This document shows, one piece after another, positions 36,224 to 44,695 of a stretch of 64,000 bases of DNA. Origin of the DNA: Bernardetia sp. MNP-M8 (lineage in GTDB: Bacteria; Bacteroidota; Bacteroidia; Cytophagales; Bernardetiaceae); NCBI RefSeq assembly GCF_037126285.1, contig NZ_CP147012.1, positions 3,556,676 through 3,620,675 on the forward strand, in the 5' to 3' direction. Numbering within the stretch: the first letter of the stretch is position 1; the number at the start of each line of letters is the position of its first letter. A program made the translations under genes and the position numbers. The notes under the pieces are model-generated. The model ran no database searches. It was not told the origin of the DNA and was given only the letters and a program-made list of their open reading frames with translations.

Positions 36224-37156
36224 ATGAAGAAACAAAACACAAATTTATTAAACTTTCTTACGAAGGGAATTATCGGAATGGCAGCACTTATTTGTGGTGT
36301 TACTTTTTCGGCAAATGCTCAAGAGTTCGGAATGGAGTATGCTCAAGATGGATACAACCACAACTCAATCCGTCCTTTGCACGAATCGCATATTATGTAT
36401 AAAAAGACACTTTGGTTCAGAATGTCTTTAAAAGAAAAGCAAAACTTGCCTTTCTTTGCGATGGAAAATCAAATTACAAAAGTAATTATTGACGCTGTAA
36501 AATTAGGAATTATTCGTCCTTACAAAAATGATTCTTTGCGTACTCGTATGTCTCAAGAAGAATTTTTAGAAAATCTTACTATTCCTTCAGAAGAAGTTCA
36601 ACTTACAGAAGAAGAAATTGCGATGGGCTTTACACAAGACGACCTTGGTGGTTTTGGTGGTGGAGGAGATGATTGGGGTTCTGGTGGTGACTGGGGTGGC
36701 GACGGTGGAGGCTCTGCTGAAGCTGAAACAGTAGCTAACGAGTTCTATCCTAAACAACTTCACTTATTAGAAATTAAAGAAGATTTATTGTTTGATAATA
36801 AGCACTCTCGTATGAAGCATGATATTCAAGCAATTACAATCATTATTCCTGCTGAAATGAATCCTTCAACAGGTTTAGAGAAAAAATTAGCTGCATTTTC
36901 GTACAAAGAATTGGTTCAAAACCTTTTCCGTGATAACTCACAAGCAATTTGGTACAATGAGCGTAACAATCGTCATCACAGAAATTTGGAAGAAGCATTT
37001 GATTTGCGTTTATTCAATGCTCGTGTTATCAAATATGACAATGCTAGAGATAACATGATTGTTGATATTTATGAAGACCAACGTTCTGCACTTATCGCAG
37101 CTCAACAATACGAACATCAATTAGTAGAATATGAAAGTAACCTTTGGGAAAACTAA
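36224..37156 (+). CDS. GldN-like T9SS / gliding motility protein
   Basis: 310 aa. The signal peptide ends near residue 32 (SANAQ). Similarity to GldN/PorN is seen in HESHIMYKKTLWFRM at the start, LLEIKEDLLFDNKHSRM, the IIIPAEMNP segment and the closing EYESNLWEN. GldN/PorN forms the periplasmic ring of the T9SS with GldK. Residues 141-165 are a Gly/Asp/Trp-rich insertion (GGFGGGGDDWGSGG) that I do not recall from classic GldN. The usual gldK, gldL and gldM genes are absent on both sides, so this is an orphan copy. It probably serves the T9SS that exports the three sorting-domain proteins in this window. Confidence 0.82.
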   Translation: MKKQNTNLLNFLTKGIIGMAALICGVTFSANAQEFGMEYAQDGYNHNSIRPLHESHIMYKKTLWFRMSLKEKQNLPFFAMENQITKVIIDAVKLGIIRPYKNDSLRTRMSQEEFLENLTIPSEEVQLTEEEIAMGFTQDDLGGFGGGGDDWGSGGDWGGDGGGSAEAETVANEFYPKQLHLLEIKEDLLFDNKHSRMKHDIQAITIIIPAEMNPSTGLEKKLAAFSYKELVQNLFRDNSQAIWYNERNNRHHRNLEEAFDLRLFNARVIKYDNARDNMIVDIYEDQRSALIAAQQYEHQLVEYESNLWEN

Positions 37157-37178
37157 AAGTTGATTTCTATTCTATCAT

Positions 37179-37217
37179 AAAAGCCTTTCTTACACAATTG
37201 TAGGAAAGGTTTTTTTT
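37179..37217 (+). terminator. Terminator after the GldN-like gene
   Basis: AAAAGCCTTTCTTA pairs with TAGGAAAGGTTTT (one G-T pair), followed by a run of eight T. Confidence 0.85.
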
Positions 37218-37369
37218 ATGTAATAAATTTCAATATTTTTTTGATTATTAAATAATTTTAACTTATATTTACAAACGAGGATGACAATATTTTATTTATT
37301 TATCACAAACAAATAAAATATTTTTTATGTATTATTTAACCAAATTTATTTATCAAAAATATTTAAAAA

Positions 37370-37876
37370 ATGAACACTAATTTTAATTTAACATCTTTAT
37401 TTGTTGCTTTAGTATTTGTAGTAGGTTTTACTTCTTGTGGAAGTAAAGAAGCAAAAGTACCAGAAGCAGGTGAAAAACTAATGGCATCAGCTTGGAAATA
37501 TGATGTAAATGCAAATCTCAAAAAAGGTTCAGAAAATACTGAAGATGCAACAGGTGTAAGCTCAGATATTCAGTTGAAAGGAGATGTTGGTGCAATGGCA
37601 GACTTTATTGCTGAAACACTTACTTTTGGAAGAGACAAATCAGATAAAATGAAATTATCTTATCAAAAGAAAGTAGGTGAAGGACTTTTATCTTCTTCAG
37701 TTTTAGGGTATTGGACAATGTCAGAAGACGGCAAAACACTTACCATGAGGGAGTGGGACAAAAATGCAGGAAAAGAAAAAGACCCTGTAAATTATACTAT
37801 TGTTGAACTTACAGATGACAAACTTGTTTTGATGAAAGAAGGTGAAGACACTAAGAAAATCTATAAGAAAAAATAA
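37370..37876 (+). CDS. Lipoprotein, paralog of the 38275 gene
   Basis: 168 aa. A lipobox ends FTSC with Cys23 as the likely lipidated residue. The rest is a small beta-rich domain: a start such as LMASAWKYDV, then LSYQKKVGEGLLSSSVLGYW, then TLTMREWD and YTIVELTDDKLVLMKE. It resembles lipocalin-like or DUF-type lipoproteins of Bacteroidota. A shorter paralog follows at 38275-38691; the two share the order LSYQ, GYW, L-x-x-W-D, YTI-ES/EL. Function is unknown. Confidence 0.8.
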   Translation: MNTNFNLTSLFVALVFVVGFTSCGSKEAKVPEAGEKLMASAWKYDVNANLKKGSENTEDATGVSSDIQLKGDVGAMADFIAETLTFGRDKSDKMKLSYQKKVGEGLLSSSVLGYWTMSEDGKTLTMREWDKNAGKEKDPVNYTIVELTDDKLVLMKEGEDTKKIYKKK

Positions 37877-37916
37877 GAAAAAAAATCATTAAAAAAACAT
37901 TAAATAATAGATACTT

Positions 37917-37956
37917 AAAAAATGGTTTTACTTTTGATAAAGTAAAATCATTTTTT
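37917..37956 (+). terminator. Terminator after the first lipoprotein
   Basis: AAAATGGTTTTACTTTT pairs with AAAGTAAAATCATTTTTT (one mismatch) around a 3-nt loop. Confidence 0.8.
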
Positions 37957-37992
37957 ATCTAAACATTTCTAACGTTTTATTGCTTTTTATAA

Positions 37993-38135
37993 TAAACATT
38001 ATCACGGTTAATTTAGTAATGTTCATTTTTCCATAGCGACAGGTTTGCAAACCTGTCGCTATGGAAAAATAAGAGTGTTTTGCTTTTCTCTAACTAATTG
38101 ATTATTAGACCTGTAAATAACCGTGATAACGTTTA
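37993..38135. mobile_element. 143-bp MITE-like element, copy 2
   Basis: The ends TAAACATTATCACGGTTA and TAACCGTGATAACGTTTA form an imperfect 18-bp inverted repeat. The perfect 46-bp palindrome is at 38025-38070. It sits between the two paralogous lipoprotein genes, after the first gene's terminator. Confidence 0.8.
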
Positions 38136-38274
38136 ATGTCTTTGATTTTATAGCATTTTTGCAAATAAATTTTGTATTAGGATATTATTTGAAAAATTAC
38201 TGACTTTGCTTATAAAAAATATCAAAGAAGATATTTATTTTTTAACCTAACTTTTTAAACTAAATTTTTTCAAA

Positions 38275-38691
38275 ATGAACACCAATTATTATTCATTACT
38301 TATCGCATTTTTATTTTTTGTAACTGGTTTTGTAGCTTGTAAAGGCAAGGAGAACAAAGATTCAGCAGATACTTCAAAGACATTTACAACTGAACAACTT
38401 ATGGATGTTCGTTGGAAAGCAACTTCTGGTGTAGAAGGAGGCGAAGAATTAAATTTTGCTAAGGATGCTCAAAAAAATGAGTTATCTTATCAAAGAATTT
38501 ACGGCGAAGGAACAGCAGCCAAAACAGTAACAGGATACTGGAAATTAGAAGATGGAAACAAACTTATTTTAGAAGATTGGGACGAATCTACTCAAGCTGT
38601 AAAAACTGCTGAAACTTATACCATCGAATCTATTACAGATACACAACTGGTTTTATCAGGTAATGGAGGAACAAGAACTTATACTAAATAA
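38275..38691 (+). CDS. Lipoprotein, paralog of the 37370 gene
   Basis: 138 aa with a lipobox ending GFVAC (Cys22). The beta-rich domain follows the same motif order as the upstream paralog (LMDVRWKAT, LSYQRIYGEG, VTGYWKLEDG, LILEDWD, YTIESITDTQLVLSG), minus about 30 residues in the middle. It is likely anchored to a membrane in the periplasm or at the surface. It is separated from its paralog by a terminator and the MITE-like element. No catalytic residues are visible. Confidence 0.8.
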   Translation: MNTNYYSLLIAFLFFVTGFVACKGKENKDSADTSKTFTTEQLMDVRWKATSGVEGGEELNFAKDAQKNELSYQRIYGEGTAAKTVTGYWKLEDGNKLILEDWDESTQAVKTAETYTIESITDTQLVLSGNGGTRTYTK

Positions 38692-38730
38692 TTTCTCTAT
38701 AATTGTCATTTCATTTCAAGACTTTTATCT

Positions 38731-38764
38731 AAAAACTACGTTTCTTTGTAAGCGTAGTTTTTTT
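38731..38764 (+). terminator. Terminator after the second lipoprotein
   Basis: AAAAACTACG pairs with CGTAGTTTTTTT across a loop of about 12 nt. Confidence 0.8.
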
Positions 38765-38813
38765 ATGTGCTTACAGCTTCTCCTTTAAACCTTTTAATTA
38801 ATCTAACTAAATA

Positions 38814-39350
38814 ATGATTCCATTTCCAAGTTCAAGCGAATACGCTTCTTTTTATGCTAATTATATACGGCTTATTGGTGAGTATATCGCCAAAAATGAA
38901 GTCGAAAATATTGTAGAAATCCTCTCAGTACAGGGAGAAGAAACCAAAAAGACTTTTTCTAAATTCTCAGAACAAGAATCTCTTTTTAGATATGAAAAAG
39001 AAAAATGGAGTATCAAAGAACTTTTAGGACACATGATAGATACTGAACAAATTATGTCGTATCGTGCTTTATCTTTTTATCGTGGAGAAAAACAATCTTT
39101 AGCAGGTTTTAATGAAAATGAATATGTGAGAGAAGCCCATTTTGATACAATTCCTTTTTCAGATTTGTTGGAACGCTATGAAATTGTACGTAAATCCTCA
39201 GTTGCTCTTTTCAAAAGTTTTGATGCTGCACAGACAGCAAGGATAGGAGAAGCAAATCATAATGAAATGTCTGTTCGTGCGCTTGTGTATATGATTGCAG
39301 GACATGAAATTCATCATCTACAGATTTTAGAAGAACGTTATAAAGCTTAA
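38814..39350 (+). CDS. DinB / YfiT-like metal-dependent protein
   Basis: 178 aa. It is a four-helix-bundle protein of the DinB_2 group. The three likely metal-binding histidines are His73 (LGHMIDTE), His164 and His168 (GHEIHHLQIL). The family includes thiol-dependent transferases and damage-linked proteins, so the reaction is unknown. WSIKELLGHM and the C-terminal GHEIHHLQILEERY are diagnostic. It is a single gene between terminators, with no partner evident. Confidence 0.9.
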   Translation: MIPFPSSSEYASFYANYIRLIGEYIAKNEVENIVEILSVQGEETKKTFSKFSEQESLFRYEKEKWSIKELLGHMIDTEQIMSYRALSFYRGEKQSLAGFNENEYVREAHFDTIPFSDLLERYEIVRKSSVALFKSFDAAQTARIGEANHNEMSVRALVYMIAGHEIHHLQILEERYKA

Positions 39351-39481
39351 AACTAAGCTATATCAAATATTTAGTAAACATAAAACTAGAGTAGTATTTT
39401 AACAAAAAGACTCTTTTTTCTGTTTTACTATTTCATTCTGTTACTCATTATTCATTTTCGTTATTTAATTAATTTTTTTTT

Positions 39482-40612
39482 ATGAAAAAAACTATCCATT
39501 TTTCGTTTGCATTTTTTGTGCTTCTATCCTTTATTTTTTCAAGTTGTGATTCTAAGAAAAAAACAGCTACCAATGAGTATTTAGTAGAAGGAAGTATTAA
39601 TAATTTATCTCAAGATATGAAATTGGTTGTTTCTGATATTAGTACAAAAGATATTGTTCCTCTATATGAAGTGGGGGTCAAGAAAAATGATAAATTCAAA
39701 CTAAAAGGGGAAATTACTGAACCAACACCTTTTTACCTCACTTTAATTAGAGAATCTGATAGTACATTTTCGCCTTCCGATAATTTAGTAGTGTTTTTTG
39801 AGCCTTCACACATGGAAATTCAAGCTGATGCAGGCAAACTGTCAGAAGCAAAAGTTACAGGTTCTCGTTCACACTCTCATTTTGAGATGTATAGAAAAGG
39901 AACAATTGGATATGAAAAAAGCATGAAAGAATTAACCGCAAAGGCAATGAGTAGCTCACAAACTGGCGATACAGCAACGTATCAGGCTGCCATGTCAGAA
40001 TATGAAACACAATATGAAGAATGGAAAAATTATAACAAAAAATTTATTGCAGAAGATTCTATCGAATATGCTGTACGTTCATTTCTAGCTGTTAATTATA
40101 TGTTGGAGGAAGATTATGCAACAGAATTAGAAACATTGATACAGGGAAAAAATTCTACTTGGACAAATCAAATTAAATCATTTGTTAATCAAGTCAAAAA
40201 AATATCAATAGGACAAAATGCTCCCAATATTGCTACACTTCAAAATGTAAAAAGTGAATCAATTTCTTTGGATAGCTTAGAAAACAAACCTACTATTCTT
40301 TATTTTTGGGCTTCTTTCGAACCAAAAGCTGCTTCACAAGTACAACAATTTGGACTTTTGAATGCTTCTAAGATGAAAGAAGAATATCAGTTTATTGGTA
40401 TTTCTTTAGATTCAGATATTGATGCTTGGAAACAAACTATCAAAGAGTTACCTCAAAATCATATACAACTTATCGATATTTCTGCTGACCAAAATGCAGC
40501 TGTTACCTATCATTTGACAAGTTTACCTTTATTTGTTGTGTTGGATGAAAATAAGAAAATGATTTATAAAGCAAATTCGATAGAAAAATTGAATTCTTTT
40601 CTAATGAAATAA
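39482..40612 (+). CDS. Thioredoxin-fold lipoprotein lacking the redox cysteines
   Basis: 376 aa. The lipobox ends FSSC (Cys22). Residues 30-125 look like the DUF4369-type N-terminal domain common in Bacteroidota TlpA/ResA relatives. A helical middle follows, and a thioredoxin-like domain spans about 245-376. In active relatives the site reads F-W-A-S-W-C-x-P-C; here it is FWASFEPKA at 275-283, so both cysteines are replaced (Glu280 and Ala283). The cis-proline loop (SLPLFVVLDE) is kept. A disulfide-exchange role is therefore unlikely; binding or a structural role is inferred. Confidence 0.85.
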   Translation: MKKTIHFSFAFFVLLSFIFSSCDSKKKTATNEYLVEGSINNLSQDMKLVVSDISTKDIVPLYEVGVKKNDKFKLKGEITEPTPFYLTLIRESDSTFSPSDNLVVFFEPSHMEIQADAGKLSEAKVTGSRSHSHFEMYRKGTIGYEKSMKELTAKAMSSSQTGDTATYQAAMSEYETQYEEWKNYNKKFIAEDSIEYAVRSFLAVNYMLEEDYATELETLIQGKNSTWTNQIKSFVNQVKKISIGQNAPNIATLQNVKSESISLDSLENKPTILYFWASFEPKAASQVQQFGLLNASKMKEEYQFIGISLDSDIDAWKQTIKELPQNHIQLIDISADQNAAVTYHLTSLPLFVVLDENKKMIYKANSIEKLNSFLMK

Positions 40613-40645
40613 ATCCAAAATATAAGTACACTTCAAAATAGTAGA

Positions 40646-40684
40646 AATTTGTCTGATACATTTTTATAGTGTCAGACATTTTTT
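40646..40684 (+). terminator. Terminator after the thioredoxin-fold lipoprotein
   Basis: AATTTGTCTGATACA pairs with TGTCAGACATTTTTT around an AT-rich loop. Confidence 0.8.
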
Positions 40685-40762
40685 ATTAAAAAAATGAAGT
40701 TATATCTATCTTCATATCATAAAAACTACTTACTAATAAGTTACAAGAAATAGTATTTAAAA

Positions 40763-41875
40763 ATGAAAAACGAATTTGATTATTTAATTATTGGACAAGG
40801 CTTGGCTGGTTCTATTTTAGCATATACTCTTCTTGAAAAAGGAAAAAAGGTAATGGTTTTGGATGAGCCTAAACTACAAAATTGTTCGAAAATAGCAGCA
40901 GGAATTTGTAATCCCATTACAGGAAGAAATCTTGTCAGGACGTGGAAGAGCAAAGAGTTATTTACTTTTCTGAATGATTTTTATCCAAAATTAGAAAAAC
41001 AATTCAACCAAAAATTCTTTTTCCAAACACCTATTTATCGTCCTTTTCAAACTTTAGAACAACAACAAGATTGGTCAGCACAAGAAGATAAAGCGACTGA
41101 AGAAGTAATTTATCCTAAAAATCGTTTTCTTGAAAAAGATGTAAATGACCCTTTAGGTGGACTTTTAATAAAAAATGGAGGACATCTCAGAACAGATGTT
41201 TTTTTGGAAGTCATTAAAAAATATTTGATAGCAAAAAATGCCTATCAAGAAAGGTTATTTGATTTTGATGAATTAATATTAAATAAGGATAGTGAAAATG
41301 AAAAAGTAGCTTATCAAGATATTAAAGCTAATCATATTATTTTTTGTAGAGGGGCAGCTGATAAAACAAATCCATTTTTTAAAAAACTACCTATTCTACC
41401 AGCAAAAGGCGAAATTTTGCACATTAATTTTGATAAAGATGAAAAAACAATTAAAAAATTGAACAAAATTATTCTTAATAAAGGCTGTTGGCTTGTTCCT
41501 TATCATAATTATTTGAACGGCAAAGCAATAGAGACTTTTACAACAACTTTTCGTACAGGTTCTACTTATAATCACGATGATTGGACATTAGAATCTACTC
41601 AAGAAGCTAAAGATGAGATTGAAACCAAACTTCAAGCTGTTTTGAATCTGTCCTATAAAATTACAAAACAAGAAGCAGGCATTCGCCCATCCACACGCAC
41701 ACGCTATCCACTCATGGGAACACATAAAGATTACCCTCAAATGAGTATTTTTAATGGTTTTGGTGCAAAAGGAGTTTCCATGATTCCTTATTTTGCTAGT
41801 GAGTTTGCTGAATATTTATTTACTGGAAAAGAATTGGATAAAATACTTAGAATTAATAAATGGTTGTTGAAATAG
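40763..41875 (+). CDS. FAD-dependent oxidoreductase (DAO family)
   Basis: 370 aa. The N-terminal dinucleotide-binding motif GQGLAG is at 11-16 (DYLIIGQGLAGSILAY), with the acidic end of beta-2 at VMVLDEP. The C-terminal DAO region has AGIRPSTRTRYPLMG and NGFGAKGVSMIPYFA. Relatives oxidise amines or D-amino acids or modify tRNA bases; the substrate cannot be told from the sequence. No signal peptide, so cytoplasmic. Neighbours give no pathway clue. Confidence 0.88.
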   Translation: MKNEFDYLIIGQGLAGSILAYTLLEKGKKVMVLDEPKLQNCSKIAAGICNPITGRNLVRTWKSKELFTFLNDFYPKLEKQFNQKFFFQTPIYRPFQTLEQQQDWSAQEDKATEEVIYPKNRFLEKDVNDPLGGLLIKNGGHLRTDVFLEVIKKYLIAKNAYQERLFDFDELILNKDSENEKVAYQDIKANHIIFCRGAADKTNPFFKKLPILPAKGEILHINFDKDEKTIKKLNKIILNKGCWLVPYHNYLNGKAIETFTTTFRTGSTYNHDDWTLESTQEAKDEIETKLQAVLNLSYKITKQEAGIRPSTRTRYPLMGTHKDYPQMSIFNGFGAKGVSMIPYFASEFAEYLFTGKELDKILRINKWLLK

Positions 41876-41951
41876 AAATTTAGAAGTGTTAAATTAGGAA
41901 CGAATCTTGAATATTTTATCACAAAATATAAATACCCCAACTAAATACATT

Positions 41952-42125
41952 GTTTCAAAAGTTGTAATTCTTGTTGTGTGTTCACCTCCTCAGAGTTGAA
42001 CGAAACGCTTTTTCAGAAGCGTGATGCTGGCGAATAAATCACGCTTCTGAGGAAGCAAAACATTCGTTTTTGGGAAAACGAATGCACAGAAATACTTGAA
42101 TATTATATGATAAAACTTTTGAAAC
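41952..42125. repeat. Compound palindromic element, GCTTCTGAGGAAGC family, copy 1
   Basis: The outer arms GTTTCAAAAGTT and AACTTTTGAAAC enclose a stem (CAGAAGCGTGAT with ATCACGCTTCTG, near 42014-42055) and a second hairpin (CATTCGTTTT with AAAACGAATG, 42061-42084). It is homologous, in reverse orientation, to the element at 61680-61891. It fills most of the 41876-42183 gap; no gene is seen there. Confidence 0.65.
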
Positions 42126-42183
42126 GCTATACTAAATTATGTTGTTCCTTGTCTATGGTGACAAAAACAACCAAATAAAATCT

Positions 42184-43755
42184 ATGAAACAAAATAGTTT
42201 ATTTTTAACCTTATTTTTACTCCTTTTCTCAATTGCTTCATTTGCTCAAAACACAGAAACAGCAGAAGTAATAGAAAAAGTAGAGTTTAGAAACATTAGT
42301 AAAGACAGAGCAGGTTTTCCAGAAGGACAAATTAACTCTATCGCCATTGATGGTAATGATACAAAATGGATAGCTACCGAAAATGGTTTGGTTGCTTTTT
42401 ATGCTGATTCTACTGTCCGAACATTTAATAGAGCAGATAAATATGACTCTTTGATAGACAAAGTGAGTTCTATTCGTTTTGATAAAAAAGGAACGATTTG
42501 GCTTGGTACTTTTTCGAATGATATTGTAAGTGTTGTCAATTTAGATGCGTATGGAGAGTACATTTGGCATACTGAAATACCGACTTTTAGTAATAAGAGT
42601 TTTTATATTAATGCAATTGATGTAGATTCGAAGGGAGGAAAATGGATTGCTACTGCACAAGGTGGACTTTGGCATATTGCAGCAAATAATAAAAAGACAA
42701 TTTATAATAGAGAAATTGAGCCAAATATTCCTAGTGATGCAATTAATGCTGTAACAGTAGATAATAATGATGTTGTTTGGGTAGGAACAAGTGCAGGAAT
42801 GTTCAATATTCAAAATGGAAAATTTAAGGATGCTTTTGATGTAACTAATGATGGCTATGGCTATGACAATGTTCTACATATTGATTTAAAACCTGATGGG
42901 AATTTGTGTGTAACAGCTCTTAATCGTAAAGGAAAGCAGTTTTTGGTATGTAATCAAGAAATGTTTCAAATGTCCAAGAGGGTTACAAAGTCTAAGTTTT
43001 TTAGATTTAATGATGTTTTGGTTACACCAAATGAAAATGTTTGGATAGCAGGTGTCAAAGGAGTTATTAAATTTGCTAAAGAAGAAGACCCTATTTTTTA
43101 TGATCAAGACTCTGGTTTGGTTGTAAGTGCTGTAACAGCATTAGCTTATGATATTAATGGTGATATTTGGCTAGGAACTCCACAGGAAGGATTATTTAAA
43201 ATGCAATTCAAAAAAATAGAAATTCCGAAAGAAGCTGAAATTGAACCTATAAAAGAAGAAGTAAAAGAAGTAATTGCTCTAGTAGAAGTAAAAAAAGAAC
43301 CTGAAATAAAAGTAGAAAAGGAAATAGTAAAACCAACTATCGAACTTCCTAAAATAGAAGTTCCAAAAATTATTTTTAATCAAAAAGAGATTAAGAAAGG
43401 AGAAGCTATTAGCTTAGAAAATATCGAATTTAATATTAAAAGTTATTCTCTTAATAATGCAGAAGGTGTACAGGCTTTAGTTGATTTTATGAAGGAAAAT
43501 CCAAAAGTAAGAATAGAAATTGCAGGACATACTGATAAAGATCCTCACCCTGCACATCCAAGTTATGCCAGAATAGCGAAACAGCAATTAGACTTATCTC
43601 GCCAGCGTGTAGAAACTGTATATAGATATTTAACAGATAGAGGAATTGACCCTTCACGAATAGAAAAGAGAGCTTATGGAGGAATAAAACCTCTTGTCAA
43701 TTCTAATTCTGGAGTAAATAGAAGAGTAGAAATGAAAATTCTAGATGTAGAATAA
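42184..43755 (+). CDS. Propeller-repeat / OmpA fusion protein
   Basis: 523 aa from the ATG at 42184 (MKQNSLFLTL), chosen because it gives a signal peptide ending SFAQ; the ATG at 42139 adds 15 non-signal residues. Residues 25-340 are repeats of the two-component-regulator propeller type (INSIAIDGNDTKWIATENGL, KGTIWLGTF, NDVVWVGTSAGMF, GDIWLGTPQEGLF). A Lys/Glu/Pro-rich linker at about 345-400 precedes an OmpA peptidoglycan-binding domain (IEIAGHTDKD, LSRQRVETVYRYL, RRVEMKI). The propeller normally sits in sensor kinases or regulators, so this fusion places a sensor-like propeller on a cell-wall anchor. Location is the periplasm or outer membrane by inference. Confidence 0.85.
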   Translation: MKQNSLFLTLFLLLFSIASFAQNTETAEVIEKVEFRNISKDRAGFPEGQINSIAIDGNDTKWIATENGLVAFYADSTVRTFNRADKYDSLIDKVSSIRFDKKGTIWLGTFSNDIVSVVNLDAYGEYIWHTEIPTFSNKSFYINAIDVDSKGGKWIATAQGGLWHIAANNKKTIYNREIEPNIPSDAINAVTVDNNDVVWVGTSAGMFNIQNGKFKDAFDVTNDGYGYDNVLHIDLKPDGNLCVTALNRKGKQFLVCNQEMFQMSKRVTKSKFFRFNDVLVTPNENVWIAGVKGVIKFAKEEDPIFYDQDSGLVVSAVTALAYDINGDIWLGTPQEGLFKMQFKKIEIPKEAEIEPIKEEVKEVIALVEVKKEPEIKVEKEIVKPTIELPKIEVPKIIFNQKEIKKGEAISLENIEFNIKSYSLNNAEGVQALVDFMKENPKVRIEIAGHTDKDPHPAHPSYARIAKQQLDLSRQRVETVYRYLTDRGIDPSRIEKRAYGGIKPLVNSNSGVNRRVEMKILDVE

Positions 43756-43776
43756 TTTTGTTATAAATTTTTTAAT

Positions 43777-43828
43777 AAAAAATTCTTCATAATTATATCG
43801 TTTACTGATTAATTATGAAGAGTTTTTT
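43777..43828. terminator. Bidirectional terminator between convergent genes
   Basis: AAAAAATTCTTCATAATTA pairs with TAATTATGAAGAGTTTTTT with one mismatch, around a 14-nt loop. It serves both the propeller-OmpA gene and the small porin gene. Confidence 0.8.
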
Positions 43829-43862
43829 ATTATTTTCTTTCTGTTTTCCTAAATTGACTGAT

Positions 43863-44522
43863 TTAGTTTAAAGGAAAAGTAAGACCTAAGTTTACAGATA
43901 ATACTCCATTACGACCTGTAACATTATCGTTATCAAAAACGTTTGAAAGACCTAAGTTATAACGAACATCTGGAACTAACCACATTTTTTCTCCTACTTT
44001 TAGGTGAAGACCTGCACCGAAAGCTGCACCAAAGTCTGTACCTTTATAACCATCTTTTACATCATTGTAATCTCCGTCTTCAACTTTGTTATTTGCACCA
44101 AGTAAAAATCCTAAATAAGGACCAGCAAATAATTCTGGACGAATATTCATCTCACTACTTCCCATATAATAATTGAAAAGAAGTGTTGTTCTTAAATAAT
44201 CTAATTTTGTGGTATATTCCCCTGTAGGTACTCCCAAAAGGCTTCCATCATATTTTGCACCCATAGAAGCATAATCGGCTTCTAAAGATAAACCAACAGA
44301 TTCGGCTACGCTATAATTTAATACCAAACCTAAATTAAAAGCTGTTCTGCTATCAAAATCTTTTACATCTTCACCTCTAAAGTTGGCTATATTTACGCCC
44401 CCTTTTATTCCTAAAGAAGTAGTAGTTTGTGCATAAGAAGAAAAACTGGTTGAGAAGCTAATAGTTGCCACAAGAAGAAGGGCAAAGAAAAATTTTGAAA
44501 ATGATTTAGTGATTGTTTTCAT
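43863..44522 (-). CDS. Small outer-membrane beta-barrel protein (porin family)
   Basis: 219 aa. The signal peptide ends SYAQ at about residue 31. The rest is eight-strand-type barrel sequence, with LGIKGGVNIANFRG at the start, LSLEADYASMGAKY, AFGAGLHLKVG and a closing LSVNLGLTFPLN. This matches the OMP_b-brl_2 / PorT-like group common in Bacteroidota. A transport or structural role in the outer membrane is inferred; no pore specificity can be read. The subtilase gene upstream on the same strand has its own terminator at 44633, so the two are probably separate transcripts. Confidence 0.85.
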   Translation of the reverse strand: MKTITKSFSKFFFALLLVATISFSTSFSSYAQTTTSLGIKGGVNIANFRGEDVKDFDSRTAFNLGLVLNYSVAESVGLSLEADYASMGAKYDGSLLGVPTGEYTTKLDYLRTTLLFNYYMGSSEMNIRPELFAGPYLGFLLGANNKVEDGDYNDVKDGYKGTDFGAAFGAGLHLKVGEKMWLVPDVRYNLGLSNVFDNDNVTGRNGVLSVNLGLTFPLN

Positions 44523-44632
44523 AAAAAAAATAAGGTTAAAAAAATTGAATAAATAAAAAAATGATTCAGGTATAAGAACGGCTATATTATATTTTTGTTT
44601 CAGTTTTTAGAAATTAAGTATTTTATAAACAC

Positions 44633-44669
44633 AAAAAAACACCTCATTTTGATTTTAAATGAGGTGTTT
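44633..44669 (-). terminator. Terminator after the subtilase gene
   Basis: AAACACCTCATTT pairs with AAATGAGGTGTTT. The minus strand runs into seven T. Confidence 0.85.
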
Positions 44670-44695
44670 GTGCTTGATTATCAGCGTTTAATAAA

